Origin: Tateyamaria omphalii
GTDB taxonomy: Bacteria > Pseudomonadota > Alphaproteobacteria > Rhodobacterales > Rhodobacteraceae
Length of the DNA stretch: 64,000 nt
Direction: 5' to 3'
Assembly (NCBI RefSeq): GCF_019802125.1
Contig: NZ_JAHVHT010000001.1
Coordinates: 620,001-684,000, forward strand
Shown: piece by piece, positions 53,703 through 62,028 of the stretch
Layout of the letters: the number at the start of each line of letters is the position of its first letter
Numbering within the stretch: position 1 is the stretch's first letter
The notes under the pieces: model-generated
Seen by the model: the letters and a program-made list of their open reading frames with translations, nothing else
The model's database searches: none
Told to the model about the DNA's origin: nothing
Position numbers and translations under genes: made by a program

Positions 53703-53881
53703 CAGGGTGATAAGGGGCCGGGCGTCGCATTTGCGCGAGGAGCAGCACTGCGCGCCCAATAACGTTCAGGTCTTGCGCAAGATAGGCGATGGACATGCTG
53801 TCGGGCGCGGCAGAGGCTGTTCAGCGCTCCGACGGTGAGGGTGCCCGGTTTTGCGATCTTTTGATCAGCCCGTGCGCAAGG

Positions 53882-55594
53882 TCACTGCCGCACGCCCGAG
53901 AACCTGTCCTGCCACTCGCTGCGGTCATCGTCGGTGATCTTTGCAAAGAGATTGTCCGGCACCTGGAACGTATCACCCGCCTGCAATCTGCCCAATGCAT
54001 CCAGCGCGGTTTCCGGCCAAGTCATCTCCGGTTGCCCAAGCGCCGTCATCATCTCGGCTGCCGCATCCGGGATGAACGGCGATGAGAGCGTGGCATAGAG
54101 CCCGATCAGGTTCAGGCCCATGCGGATTTGCATGGCCGCGCGCTCCGGGTCCTCCTTGATCGTGGCCCAGGGTGCAGCGACCTGCAGATACTCGTTGCCG
54201 GACACCCAGATGGCACGCAGTTCCTGCGCGGCCTTGCGGACCTCCATGGCGTCCATCAAGTCGGCATAGCGCGCGATGCGTGTGTCAAGTTCGGCGATCA
54301 GTGTTTCTTCAGCGTCTCCGTATGTGCCGCCCTCCGGCACGACTTCCCCGAATTTGGAGCGGCAGAACTTGGTCACACGGCTGACGAAGTTGCCCAGCAC
54401 GTCGGCGAGGTCCTTGTTCACACCTTGCTGAAACAGTTCCCATGTGAATTCGGAATCCGACGTCTCAGGGCAATTCGACAGAAGCCACCAGCGCCAATAG
54501 TCGGCGGGCAGGATGTCGAGCGCCTGGTCCATGAATACACCGCGCCCTTGGCTGGTCGAGAACTGGCCGCCATCGTAGTTCAGATAGTTGAACGATTTGA
54601 GGTGGTCGACCATCTTCCACGGCTCGCCCGAGCCAATGATCGTGGCGGGGAAGCTGAGCGTGTGGAAGGGCACGTTGTCCTTGCCCATGAACTGGGTATA
54701 GCGCACATCGTCGGCACCCTTGTCGGTGCGCCACCAGCGTTCCCAATCCGCGCCGCCCTGCGCGTCCGCCCATTCGCCCGCGCAGGCGATGTATTCGATG
54801 GGAGCGTCGAACCAGACATAGAATACCTTACCCTCCATGCCTGGCCAGTCGTCTTCGCCGCGGCGCACCGGAATGCCCCAGTCCAGGTCGCGCGTGATCC
54901 CACGGTCCTGCAGGCCGTCGCCGTCATGCAGCCATTTCTTGGCGATGGACGTGGTCAGGACAGGCCAGTCGGTCTTGCTGTCGATCCAGGCGTCCAGATC
55001 GTCCTTGAGGGCTGATTGGCGCAGATAGAGGTGCTTGGTCTCGCGCACTTCGAGGTCCGTGGAACCGGAGATGGCGCTGCGCGCATCGATCAGGTCGGTC
55101 GGATCAAGCTGTTTGGTGCAGTTCTCGCACTGGTCCCCGCGTGCCTTGTCGTAACCGCAATTGGGGCAGGTCCCCTCGATGTAACGGTCGGGCAGGAAGC
55201 GCCCGTCGGCATGGGAGTAGACCTGTTTTTCAGTCACTTCGCGGATCAGCCCCGCGTCGGCCAACCGGCCTGCGAAATGCTGGGTCAGCGCGTGGTTCTG
55301 GGGCGAGGAGGAACGCCCGAAGTGGTCGAAGGACAGGCGGAACCCCTTGGCTATTTCGGCCTGGATCGCGTGCATTTCGGCACAGTATTCTGCGACGGGT
55401 TTGCCCGCCTTGGCCGCTGCCAGTTCGGCGGGCGTGCCGTGCTCGTCCGTGGCGCACAGAAACAGCACCTCGTTGCCGCGCGCGCGCTGGTAACGGGCGT
55501 AGAGGTCGGCGGGCAACTGACTGCCGACGAGGTTGCCGAGGTGCTTGATGCCATTGATGTAGGGAATGGCGGAGGTGATCAGGTGACGCTGCAT
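53882..55594 (-). CDS. metG: methionyl-tRNA synthetase
   Basis: A 570-residue class I synthetase that charges tRNA-Met. The HIGH-like motif is [12 protein letters not shown] near residue 12, the zinc knuckle is [17 protein letters not shown] (near 143-159), and the KMSKS-like loop is [15 protein letters not shown] (near 345), which has FSTSQ in place of the classical form. The length lacks the C-terminal tRNA-binding domain, as in the short MetG type. Start ATG 55594. Confidence 0.96.
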   Translation of the reverse strand: MQRHLITSAIPYINGIKHLGNLVGSQLPADLYARYQRARGNEVLFLCATDEHGTPAELAAAKAGKPVAEYCAEMHAIQAEIAKGFRLSFDHFGRSSSPQNHALTQHFAGRLADAGLIREVTEKQVYSHADGRFLPDRYIEGTCPNCGYDKARGDQCENCTKQLDPTDLIDARSAISGSTDLEVRETKHLYLRQSALKDDLDAWIDSKTDWPVLTTSIAKKWLHDGDGLQDRGITRDLDWGIPVRRGEDDWPGMEGKVFYVWFDAPIEYIACAGEWADAQGGADWERWWRTDKGADDVRYTQFMGKDNVPFHTLSFPATIIGSGEPWKMVDHLKSFNYLNYDGGQFSTSQGRGVFMDQALDILPADYWRWWLLSNCPETSDSEFTWELFQQGVNKDLADVLGNFVSRVTKFCRSKFGEVVPEGGTYGDAEETLIAELDTRIARYADLMDAMEVRKAAQELRAIWVSGNEYLQVAAPWATIKEDPERAAMQIRMGLNLIGLYATLSSPFIPDAAAEMMTALGQPEMTWPETALDALGRLQAGDTFQVPDNLFAKITDDDRSEWQDRFSGVRQ

Positions 55595-55654
55595 GATGGG
55601 CCTTTACATGGTTGCGGCCCATGTAGCAGCGTGTTGTCGCGCGGAAAAGGCCCC

Positions 55655-56878
55655 TTACTTGCCGTCCCGGCTGCGGCCCAGCAAACGCCCGATCTGGAAC
55701 GAGGTGCGTGGCGCATACACATAGCGGGTGCGTTCGGACGGTGTTGCGCGGGCCCGCATCCGGGCGAGGCCGAAGATGATCAGGATGACGTGGCCTACGG
55801 CGATCATCGCAAAAAGGGCGGGTGGGCCGAAGGCGTCGATCAGTGCGGAGGCCGTAAAGGGCGCGGCAATGGCGCCAAGGGCGAAGTAGAACATCAGAGC
55901 GGCTGATAACTCCACCCGCTCGGACGCATCTGCGAAATCGTGAGCGTGGGCTGCTGCCACCGAGTAGATCGGGAAGGTGGTTAGGCCGAATATGCCCGCT
56001 GTTACCATGATCCCAGTTGCGCTGAGCCCGGTGGCGAAGGCTGTTATGGCGCAACTGGCAACCGCCGCGGCCGATAGCCAGATAAGCACCCAGCGCCGGT
56101 CGTATTTGTCGGCAAGCCAGCCGACAGGGTACTGGGCGACCGCGCCGCCCAGCACGAAGGCGGCCATGAACCATGCGATCTGTTGCGTGTTCAGCCCGAC
56201 CTCCTGCCCGTAGATCGGGCCGACCATGCGGAAGGACGCGCTGGAAAGCGCTGCGACGACGACGCCTGCCGCCGCGAGGGGAGACTTTTGGGCGGCCAAG
56301 CGCGGGCGCAGGCGGGGGGCAGAGGGCGTTTCGGGTTGTTTGACCCGTGTCAGGGTCAGCGGCAGGAGGGCGGCGCAGCACACGATGGCGAGGATGTTGT
56401 AGCTGACATAGCTAGCCGGTTCGAGCACGCCGATCACCAGTTGAGCCGCAAGCGATGCACCCATGTCCATCACGCGGTAGACAGCCATCGTGCGGCCCCG
56501 GCTCTCATTCGTGACCTTGGATTGCAACCACGCCTCGATCACCGTGTAGCATCCCGCGACGCACATGCCCGATGCGACCCGCATCACGGCCCAGGCGATC
56601 GGATCGACGACCAGCATGTGTGCAATGAGGCCGATGGCGCCGGCGGCGGTGAAGGCGGCAAAGGCGCGGCTGTGGCCGACGCTGCCCATGAGCCTCGGCG
56701 CCCACCAGCAGCCGATGAAGAAGCCAAGGAAGTGCGCGGAGCCCAGAAGGCCGATCTCTTGCCGTGTGAAGTCGAGCACCAGGCCCGAGAGCGCATCCAG
56801 CGGCCCAAGCGCGCCGGAACTGAGTTGCAGCAGAATGACCGAGAGAAACAGGGCCGCGAAGGAAATGAGCATACGCAT
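55655..56878 (-). CDS. MFS transporter
   Basis: A 407-residue permease with 12 predicted helices. MFS loop motifs: GFFIGCWWAPRLMGSVGHSRAF between helices 2 and 3, and VGWLADKYDRRW between helices 8 and 9. It resembles the small YcaD-like MFS group. The substrate is unknown. The ATG at 56878 (MRMLISF) is preferred over a TTG eight codons earlier. It is upstream of and codirectional with metG. Confidence 0.87.
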   Translation of the reverse strand: MRMLISFAALFLSVILLQLSSGALGPLDALSGLVLDFTRQEIGLLGSAHFLGFFIGCWWAPRLMGSVGHSRAFAAFTAAGAIGLIAHMLVVDPIAWAVMRVASGMCVAGCYTVIEAWLQSKVTNESRGRTMAVYRVMDMGASLAAQLVIGVLEPASYVSYNILAIVCCAALLPLTLTRVKQPETPSAPRLRPRLAAQKSPLAAAGVVVAALSSASFRMVGPIYGQEVGLNTQQIAWFMAAFVLGGAVAQYPVGWLADKYDRRWVLIWLSAAAVASCAITAFATGLSATGIMVTAGIFGLTTFPIYSVAAAHAHDFADASERVELSAALMFYFALGAIAAPFTASALIDAFGPPALFAMIAVGHVILIIFGLARMRARATPSERTRYVYAPRTSFQIGRLLGRSRDGK

Positions 56879-56944
56879 GGCATGGCCCTTGTGGCGCAAG
56901 TGCGGTGCCGTTCCTAGCGGGTATTCGACGGTCGGGCGTCGTTT

Positions 56945-57532
56945 TTAGCCCCTCGCGCTGATTTCCGCAGTGATGTCGATGCCAACAGTATTGTCGACGA
57001 GATCCGGGTACCCAATGGCGCCAAAGTCGCGCCGATCGACGCGGCCCTTGAGCATCACGGTAAGTTGGCTGAAATCATCAGCGGCGCTGCCGCGTGCCCG
57101 AAACAGCCCTGCGTCAAATCGGACAGGGCGGGTGACACCGCGCAGGGTCAGGTCCCCTTCGAGCGTAGCCCCGTCCGAGATGCGGCCGCCCGGGCCGACA
57201 CGCACGCGGGTGGACCGGAATTGCGCGGTGGGATGGGTCGCTGCATCAAGAACGGATTCGGATTTCAGCGCCTCGGTGGCAAAGATCAGCCCGGTGCGTG
57301 CACGGCGTACATCGGCACGTACGACTGCGGTTGAAGCGGACAGGTTGTTCGGATCGACCTGCAGATCGGCCTGGCTGACCGGTATGGTGCCTTTGACCGG
57401 CGCCCCGCTGAGCATGAAGGTATAGGTGATCGTGGCACCGCCCGCGCCCAGACGATAAGGCGTTGGTGCGGCGAATGAGGTGCGCGGTGCCAGGGTGGCG
57501 AGGGCGCAAAGCAGAAGATGGCGGCGGTGCAT
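56945..57532 (-). CDS. YceI-family periplasmic protein
   Basis: A 195-residue exported lipocalin-like protein. MHRRHLLLCALATLAPRTSFA is a signal peptide, possibly Tat-like from the double Arg. The YceI fold follows: YRLGAGGATITYTFMLSGAPVKGTI, then SVLDAATHPTAQFRSTRV and LTLRGVTRPVRFD. YceI proteins bind isoprenoids such as polyprenyl quinone precursors. Here it precedes the MFS gene on the same strand. Confidence 0.9.
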   Translation of the reverse strand: MHRRHLLLCALATLAPRTSFAAPTPYRLGAGGATITYTFMLSGAPVKGTIPVSQADLQVDPNNLSASTAVVRADVRRARTGLIFATEALKSESVLDAATHPTAQFRSTRVRVGPGGRISDGATLEGDLTLRGVTRPVRFDAGLFRARGSAADDFSQLTVMLKGRVDRRDFGAIGYPDLVDNTVGIDITAEISARG

Positions 57533-57595
57533 GGCGATGTCCTGTACAGGTGCGTGATACAAGGGTAACACGCCAGCGCTGGGTTTAATCGGTGC

Positions 57596-58237
57596 TCACG
57601 CGGCCTTGATCGATCCGGAGATGCGGGGCAGGGGCTGGCCGGGGGCACGCGTGACCTCCCACGCTTGTTCGGGGGCCGTGCGGGCGCGCAGCCGGGTGAG
57701 CCGCCAATGTCCGGGCGTGCCTCTGTGATCAGGGCAAAGGTGCCAGCGGCTTTCCACCCCTTGCGCACCGCCAATGCCGGGGGTCAGCAACAGGCCCAGC
57801 GGTGCGGCACCTTTGCCCGCGCCGCCCTTTTCAGCGGCCAGGTGCATGCGGCGCACCGGTGTCAGGCCCGGCAGGCCCGGAAGATCAGCAATGGCCAGGG
57901 GGACCGTGCCGGAGCGCAGCACTTCTTCCATGCTCCACAGGACGTCGTCGGGGCGCCTTGCATGAACCAGAAGCAGCCGCGCCGGATCGACGAAGGGGGC
58001 AAGGCCGCAGGGGTTCAGGCTTTCGCTGTTCCAGTCCGGGCTGATCCAGATCACCGGTCCCTTCGTCTGGGCGGCTAGCCACAGGGCAAGGCGGTGGCGG
58101 GCAGGGCCGCAGGCCTCGTGGACGCGGCCAAGCGCCAGCCCATTGCCCAGCCCATGCTGACCTCCCTCGGGCAAGAGCGGCAGGCACGGGGCGGTACGGG
58201 TCTTGGTGTGATGTGCAAGTGACGTGGGCAGCGGCAT
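57596..58237 (-). CDS. imuA: ImuA-like SOS mutagenesis protein
   Basis: A 213-residue RecA-related protein lacking a canonical Walker A, as in ImuA (SulA-like/RecA-like) proteins. Recognisable features: EGGQHGLGNGLALGRVHEACGPARHRLALWLA at the N-terminus and RLLLVHARRPDDVLWSMEEVLRSG in the middle. ImuA works with ImuB and DnaE2 in damage-induced mutagenesis; neither follows here (a YceI gene is next), so the usual operon is broken or imuB-dnaE2 lies elsewhere. The ATG at 58237 lies 17 bases from a LexA box, supporting SOS control. Confidence 0.75.
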   Translation of the reverse strand: MPLPTSLAHHTKTRTAPCLPLLPEGGQHGLGNGLALGRVHEACGPARHRLALWLAAQTKGPVIWISPDWNSESLNPCGLAPFVDPARLLLVHARRPDDVLWSMEEVLRSGTVPLAIADLPGLPGLTPVRRMHLAAEKGGAGKGAAPLGLLLTPGIGGAQGVESRWHLCPDHRGTPGHWRLTRLRARTAPEQAWEVTRAPGQPLPRISGSIKAA

Positions 58238-58253
58238 ACTGATCAGTATAGTT

Positions 58254-58268
58254 GTTCTATTTTTGTTC
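58254..58268. promoter_or_regulatory. LexA box (alphaproteobacterial)
   Basis: Perfect GTTC-N7-GTTC (spacer TATTTTT), 17-31 bases upstream of the imuA-like start. This is the direct-repeat LexA site of alphaproteobacteria. A 14-bp perfect palindrome ATACTGATCAGTAT (58236-58249) adjoins it and overlaps the start codon. Confidence 0.92.
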
Positions 58269-58363
58269 TCAAATGAATTTTGCACCTTTCGGCTCAGGAT
58301 TTTGGACTTGTTCCGCTTGCGCGCGCCGTTAGGGTCGGTCCGATGACCAAAGGAGCACCGCAC

Positions 58364-59407
58364 ATGGAACGACGCAAATTAGGCCGTACAGGGATCGAGG
58401 TGTCGGCGTTGTGTCTGGGGTCAATGACATGGGGCACGCAGAACACCATGGAGGAGGGCCACGCCCAGATCGACCGTGCGCTCGACGCCGGGATCGACTT
58501 TGTCGATACGGCCGAGATGTATCCAGTGAACCCCATCGCCAAGGAAACCATCGGGCGCACCGAAGAGATCATCGGGCACTGGTTTGCCGGGGGTGGTGCG
58601 CGTGACCGGATGATCCTCGCCTCCAAGCACTCGGGCGCGGGGATGCAGCACGTACGTGACGGGGCCGACATTTCCGGTGCGACCATTCCCGATGCGGTCG
58701 AGGGATCATTGCGCCGGCTGCAGACCGACTACATCGACCTTTACCAGTTTCACTGGCCCAATCGCGGCAGCTACATGTTCCGGCAGAACTGGGCCTATGA
58801 TCCGTCGGGCCACGATACGGTCGCCGTGCGCCAGAACATGGAAGACTGCCTGGGCGCCCTGCAGCGCGAGGTCGACCGCGGTACGATCCGGGCTTTTGGC
58901 CTGTCCAATGAAAGTGCGTGGGGGACTGCGCAGTGGCTGGCGGCTTCGGACCGGACAGGTGGGCCGCGCGTGGCATCGGTCCAGAACGAATATTCGTTGA
59001 TGTGCCGTTTCTATGATACCGATATGGCCGAATTGAGTTTGAATGAGGATGTCGGGCTTTTGTCCTTTTCGCCTTTGGCGGTCGGGCTTTTGACTGGTAA
59101 ATATCAAGGTGGTGCAGTGCCTGACGGCTCACGCCTGACACTGAATCCCGATCTGGGTGGTCGCAAGACTGACCGCGCGTTCGAGGCGGTGGACGCATAT
59201 CTTGCCGTTGCACGCAAACACGATCTGGACCCGAGCCAATTGGCGCTGGCGTGGTGTGTTACCCGACCGTTCATGTGTTCTGTCATCTTTGGGGCAACGA
59301 CAATGGAACAGTTGGACGTCGCTATCGGTGCTGCCGACGTTCGTTTGAGTGAAGAGGTGCTGGCCGATCTGGATGCCGCCCACCGCGCACATCCGATGCC
59401 GTACTGA
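58364..59407 (+). CDS. aldo/keto reductase (Tas-like)
   Basis: A 347-residue NADPH-dependent reductase. The catalytic residues are recognisable: Asp and Tyr in DFVDTAEMYP (about 48-57), Lys in ILASKHSG and His in YQFHWPNRGSYMF near residue 128. The insert and the late CVTRPFMCSVIFGATTMEQL segment match the E. coli Tas group. The ATG at 58364 has AGGAG eight bases upstream. It is divergent from the imuA-like gene and shares its control region. Confidence 0.92.
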   Translation: MERRKLGRTGIEVSALCLGSMTWGTQNTMEEGHAQIDRALDAGIDFVDTAEMYPVNPIAKETIGRTEEIIGHWFAGGGARDRMILASKHSGAGMQHVRDGADISGATIPDAVEGSLRRLQTDYIDLYQFHWPNRGSYMFRQNWAYDPSGHDTVAVRQNMEDCLGALQREVDRGTIRAFGLSNESAWGTAQWLAASDRTGGPRVASVQNEYSLMCRFYDTDMAELSLNEDVGLLSFSPLAVGLLTGKYQGGAVPDGSRLTLNPDLGGRKTDRAFEAVDAYLAVARKHDLDPSQLALAWCVTRPFMCSVIFGATTMEQLDVAIGAADVRLSEEVLADLDAAHRAHPMPY

Positions 59408-59452
59408 CCCCGATGCGCTGACGCATGTGATGTCCGGTGACCCCCATCCTGT

Positions 59453-59471
59453 CCTTCCCCTCGGGGGAAGG
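59453..59471. terminator. hairpin between convergent aldo/keto reductase and regulator genes
   Basis: A perfect 8-bp stem CCTTCCCC / GGGGAAGG with a TCG loop, between two convergent genes. There is no T-run, so it may be a bidirectional pause or stability element rather than a strong terminator. Confidence 0.55.
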
Positions 59472-59543
59472 GAGCGGGGTGGTGGGCCGACCCAGATATG
59501 CGGGACCTGTGGCACTTGAAGGCCCGACCCTCCGGGGGGCGGT

Positions 59544-60485
59544 TTATTGGGCAAAGTGAAGGGCGTTTCGGGTTGCGCGGGGGCTTTGGCCGTAGTGCGC
59601 TTTGTGCGCGCGCGACAGGCTGGACTGGCTTGTGAAGCCGGTGGTGAGTGCGATGCTGTGCAGGTCCTGCCGTGTCGTCGTGATCAGCCTGTGTGCTTCC
59701 GAGAGGCGGAGTGATGCGTAGTGCGCCTTGGGGCTGTGGCTGAACTGGCTTTGGAAGTGCTGTTGGAGGCGGCGGGGGCTGAGGCCGAGGCGGGCGGCGA
59801 TGTCCGGGATGAAAAGAGGCGCGTCGAGATGCGCTTCCATGATGGCGTGGGCGCGGGCCGTGACCGCGTTGTGATCCGCTGTGGGGTGGTGCCGGATCTG
59901 GGGATCGGACGGGGTGGCCTGGGTCATATGGATGAACCCTGCGGCGACCTTGGCGGCAAGTTGCGGGCCATGGCGCTGGCCGATGAGATGCAACATCATG
60001 TCAAGCGCCGGGGCGGCTCCGCCGCTTGTCCAGCGCTCACCTGAGACCACGTAGCGTGCGTTTTCCACCGTGATATCCGGGAAGGTTTCAGCGAAGATCT
60101 GCAAGTCTTCCCAATGGGTTGTCGCTTTGTGAGTGTCGAGCAACCCGGCCTTTGCTGCGAGCCATGCGCCGCCGTCTATGGCGAGCAGGGTGGTGTTGTC
60201 CTTTGTCAGGCGCTTGAGGCTTGCGATCAGGCGGGGACTTGTCTGGGCGGCGGGATCGAAGCCCGCGACGAGGATCAGCACGTCGCAGCTTGGCAGGCGA
60301 TGGATGGGATTGGCGGGGACAACCAGTCCGGAGGTGAGCTCAACGGGCGCTGCGTTCGGCGTGAGGAATTCCCAGGTGTAGAGATCTGATCCGGCCTGTC
60401 TGTTGGCGGCGCGGAGCGGGTCGACCGCCGTGGCAAGCGACAGCATGTTGGTGTTTTGCAGCACGAGGATTGCGATTTCAGTCAT
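59544..60485 (-). CDS. cdhR: GlxA-family regulator, CdhR-like
   Basis: A 313-residue regulator with an N-terminal GATase1/DJ-1-like domain (about 3-165; the usual catalytic Cys position is not clear) and a C-terminal AraC helix-turn-helix pair (about 225-313: IPDIAARLGLSPRRLQQHFQSQF). This is the architecture of CdhR, the carnitine catabolism activator of Pseudomonas. It is divergent from the BKACE/carnitine dehydrogenase genes with an inverted repeat between them. The start at 60485 (MTEIAILVL) is standard. Confidence 0.85.
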   Translation of the reverse strand: MTEIAILVLQNTNMLSLATAVDPLRAANRQAGSDLYTWEFLTPNAAPVELTSGLVVPANPIHRLPSCDVLILVAGFDPAAQTSPRLIASLKRLTKDNTTLLAIDGGAWLAAKAGLLDTHKATTHWEDLQIFAETFPDITVENARYVVSGERWTSGGAAPALDMMLHLIGQRHGPQLAAKVAAGFIHMTQATPSDPQIRHHPTADHNAVTARAHAIMEAHLDAPLFIPDIAARLGLSPRRLQQHFQSQFSHSPKAHYASLRLSEAHRLITTTRQDLHSIALTTGFTSQSSLSRAHKAHYGQSPRATRNALHFAQ

Positions 60486-60502
60486 GTCGTTTCGCTTTTT
60501 GA

Positions 60503-60520
60503 CAAGTCTGACCCGACTTG
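60503..60520. promoter_or_regulatory. CdhR operator candidate
   Basis: Perfect inverted repeat CAAGTC-N6-GACTTG in the 71-base divergent spacer. It overlaps a TTGACA-like -35 element (60499-60504) for the plus-strand operon. Confidence 0.65.
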
Positions 60521-60556
60521 GATGGCAAGGTGGGGCTGGATGCAAGGAGGAATGTC

Positions 60557-61471
60557 ATGCCGCTGTCCATGAACCGTGAGGTGTTCATCACCTGTGCTGT
60601 GACCGGGTCGGGGGGGACGCAGGATCGCAGCCCGCATGTGCCGCGCTCGCCGAAGCAAATTGCGGACAGTGCCATCGCGGCGGCGAAGGCGGGGGCGGCT
60701 GTAGTGCACTGTCATGTGAGGGATCCTGAGACAGGGGTGCCGAGCCGGAAACTTAAGTATTATCGGGAGGTTACGGATCGTATTCGGGAGGCGGATGTTG
60801 ATGTTGTGCTGAATCTGACCGCCGGTATGGGGGGCGACATGGTCTTTGGCGAGACCGAGGCGCCGTTGCCTTTGAAGGAGGACGGGACGGACATGATCGG
60901 CGCGTCGGCCCGGGTGGCCCATGTGGCTGAGTGTTTGCCGGAGATCTGTACGCTTGACTGCGGCACGATGAACTTTGCCGAGGCCGATTACGTGATGACC
61001 AACACGCCGGGGATGCTGACGGCGATGGGGCAGATGATGACGGATTTGGGGGTGAAGCCTGAGATCGAAGCCTTTGACACCGGGCATTTATGGTATGCAA
61101 AACAACTGGTTAAGGACGGAGTCCTGGATGTCCCCGCCTTGGTGCAACTTTGCATGGGGGTGCCATGGGGCGCGCCGGATGACCTGAATACCTTTATGGC
61201 TATGGTCAACAACGTGCCGGAGGATTGGACCTTTTCAGCCTTTTCGCTGGGGCGAAATCAGATGGCCTATGTCGCCGCCGCGGTGCTGGCGGGGGGCAAT
61301 GTGCGTGTGGGGTTGGAGGATAATCTGTGGCTCGACAAAGGCGTGCTGGCGGAGAACTGGCAGCTTGTGGAACGGGCCGGGACCATCATTGAGAATATGG
61401 GGGCGCGGGTGATTGGCCCGGAGGAAGTACGGGCGAAACTGGGGCTCGTGAAGCGGGCGCCTAAGGGGTGA
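60557..61471 (+). CDS. BKACE-family 3-dehydrocarnitine cleavage enzyme
   Basis: A 304-residue beta-keto acid cleavage enzyme (DUF849). It is a TIM-barrel zinc enzyme that joins acetyl-CoA to a beta-keto acid and splits it. Motifs: the metal ligands in VVHCHVRDPETG near residue 50, LNLTAGMGGD near 86, and GNVRVGLEDNLWL near 257. With a carnitine dehydrogenase downstream and a CdhR-like regulator upstream, the substrate is probably 3-dehydrocarnitine, yielding betainyl-CoA and acetoacetate. The ATG at 60557 follows AAGGAGG. Confidence 0.87.
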   Translation: MPLSMNREVFITCAVTGSGGTQDRSPHVPRSPKQIADSAIAAAKAGAAVVHCHVRDPETGVPSRKLKYYREVTDRIREADVDVVLNLTAGMGGDMVFGETEAPLPLKEDGTDMIGASARVAHVAECLPEICTLDCGTMNFAEADYVMTNTPGMLTAMGQMMTDLGVKPEIEAFDTGHLWYAKQLVKDGVLDVPALVQLCMGVPWGAPDDLNTFMAMVNNVPEDWTFSAFSLGRNQMAYVAAAVLAGGNVRVGLEDNLWLDKGVLAENWQLVERAGTIIENMGARVIGPEEVRAKLGLVKRAPKG

Positions 61472-61473
61472 GA

Positions 61474-61532
61474 ACAGGGTGTCACCCCCTGTGCACCATG
61501 CGTGCACCCCCTGTGCACCCCCATCGGGCGCT
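61474..61532 (+). repeat. intergenic repeat family A, copy 2
   Basis: 59 bases differing from 34464-34522 at two positions. It starts three bases after the BKACE stop and includes the ATG (61498) that may begin the next gene. The repeat here interrupts an operon rather than ending one. Confidence 0.9.
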
Positions 61533-62028
61533 TTGGTCGGGTTTCGTTTACCGTTTGGCAATACTCTCGCTCGCTGCCTGTACGTCCGGGTCTTTGACCG
61601 GATCAGATGAAGCGCGGCTGTTGCGCAATCCCACGGTGCCGATCGGGGCGATCACGCGGTTCGAATTTCCGCGCTTTGACGGGCGCTGGCAGGTCGTGCG
61701 CAGTGGGGCCGGTGACTGGCCTCTGGTGGGTTTTGAGGTTGCAGGAGATGCGTGGCGGGAACGGAGCGCATCAGGTGAGGGGCGGGCTGCGGTGGTGACA
61801 CCGGTTGGGACGGGTATCCTGCGGCTCACATACGAGGATGGCGATAGTCGTGATCTTTGGGTGCTTTGGATTGATCCCGATCACAACACGGCGGCGCTGG
61901 GCGATCCGGAGGGACGCTTTGGCTTTGTGGCGACTCGTGACGGCACCGCGCGCGCGGATCAGATCCGGGCGGCGGAGCAGGTTTTGGATTTCAACGGATA
62001 TCGGACGGACACATGGGCGAGCCTGTAG
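61498..62028 (+). CDS. lipocalin-like lipoprotein in the carnitine operon
   Basis: A 176-residue predicted lipoprotein. The signal with lipobox (YRLAILSLAAC) is followed by a lipocalin-like segment (GAITRFEFPRFDGRWQVVRSG, then ILRLTYEDGDSRDLWVLWIDPDHNTAALGDPEG). The start is uncertain: ATG 61498 lies inside a repeat element, while GTG 61468 overlaps the BKACE stop and TTG 61555 gives too short a signal. Its end overlaps the carnitine dehydrogenase gene by 16 bases, so it is part of the operon. A role in carnitine use is not known. Confidence 0.7.
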   Translation: MRAPPVHPHRALWSGFVYRLAILSLAACTSGSLTGSDEARLLRNPTVPIGAITRFEFPRFDGRWQVVRSGAGDWPLVGFEVAGDAWRERSASGEGRAAVVTPVGTGILRLTYEDGDSRDLWVLWIDPDHNTAALGDPEGRFGFVATRDGTARADQIRAAEQVLDFNGYRTDTWASL

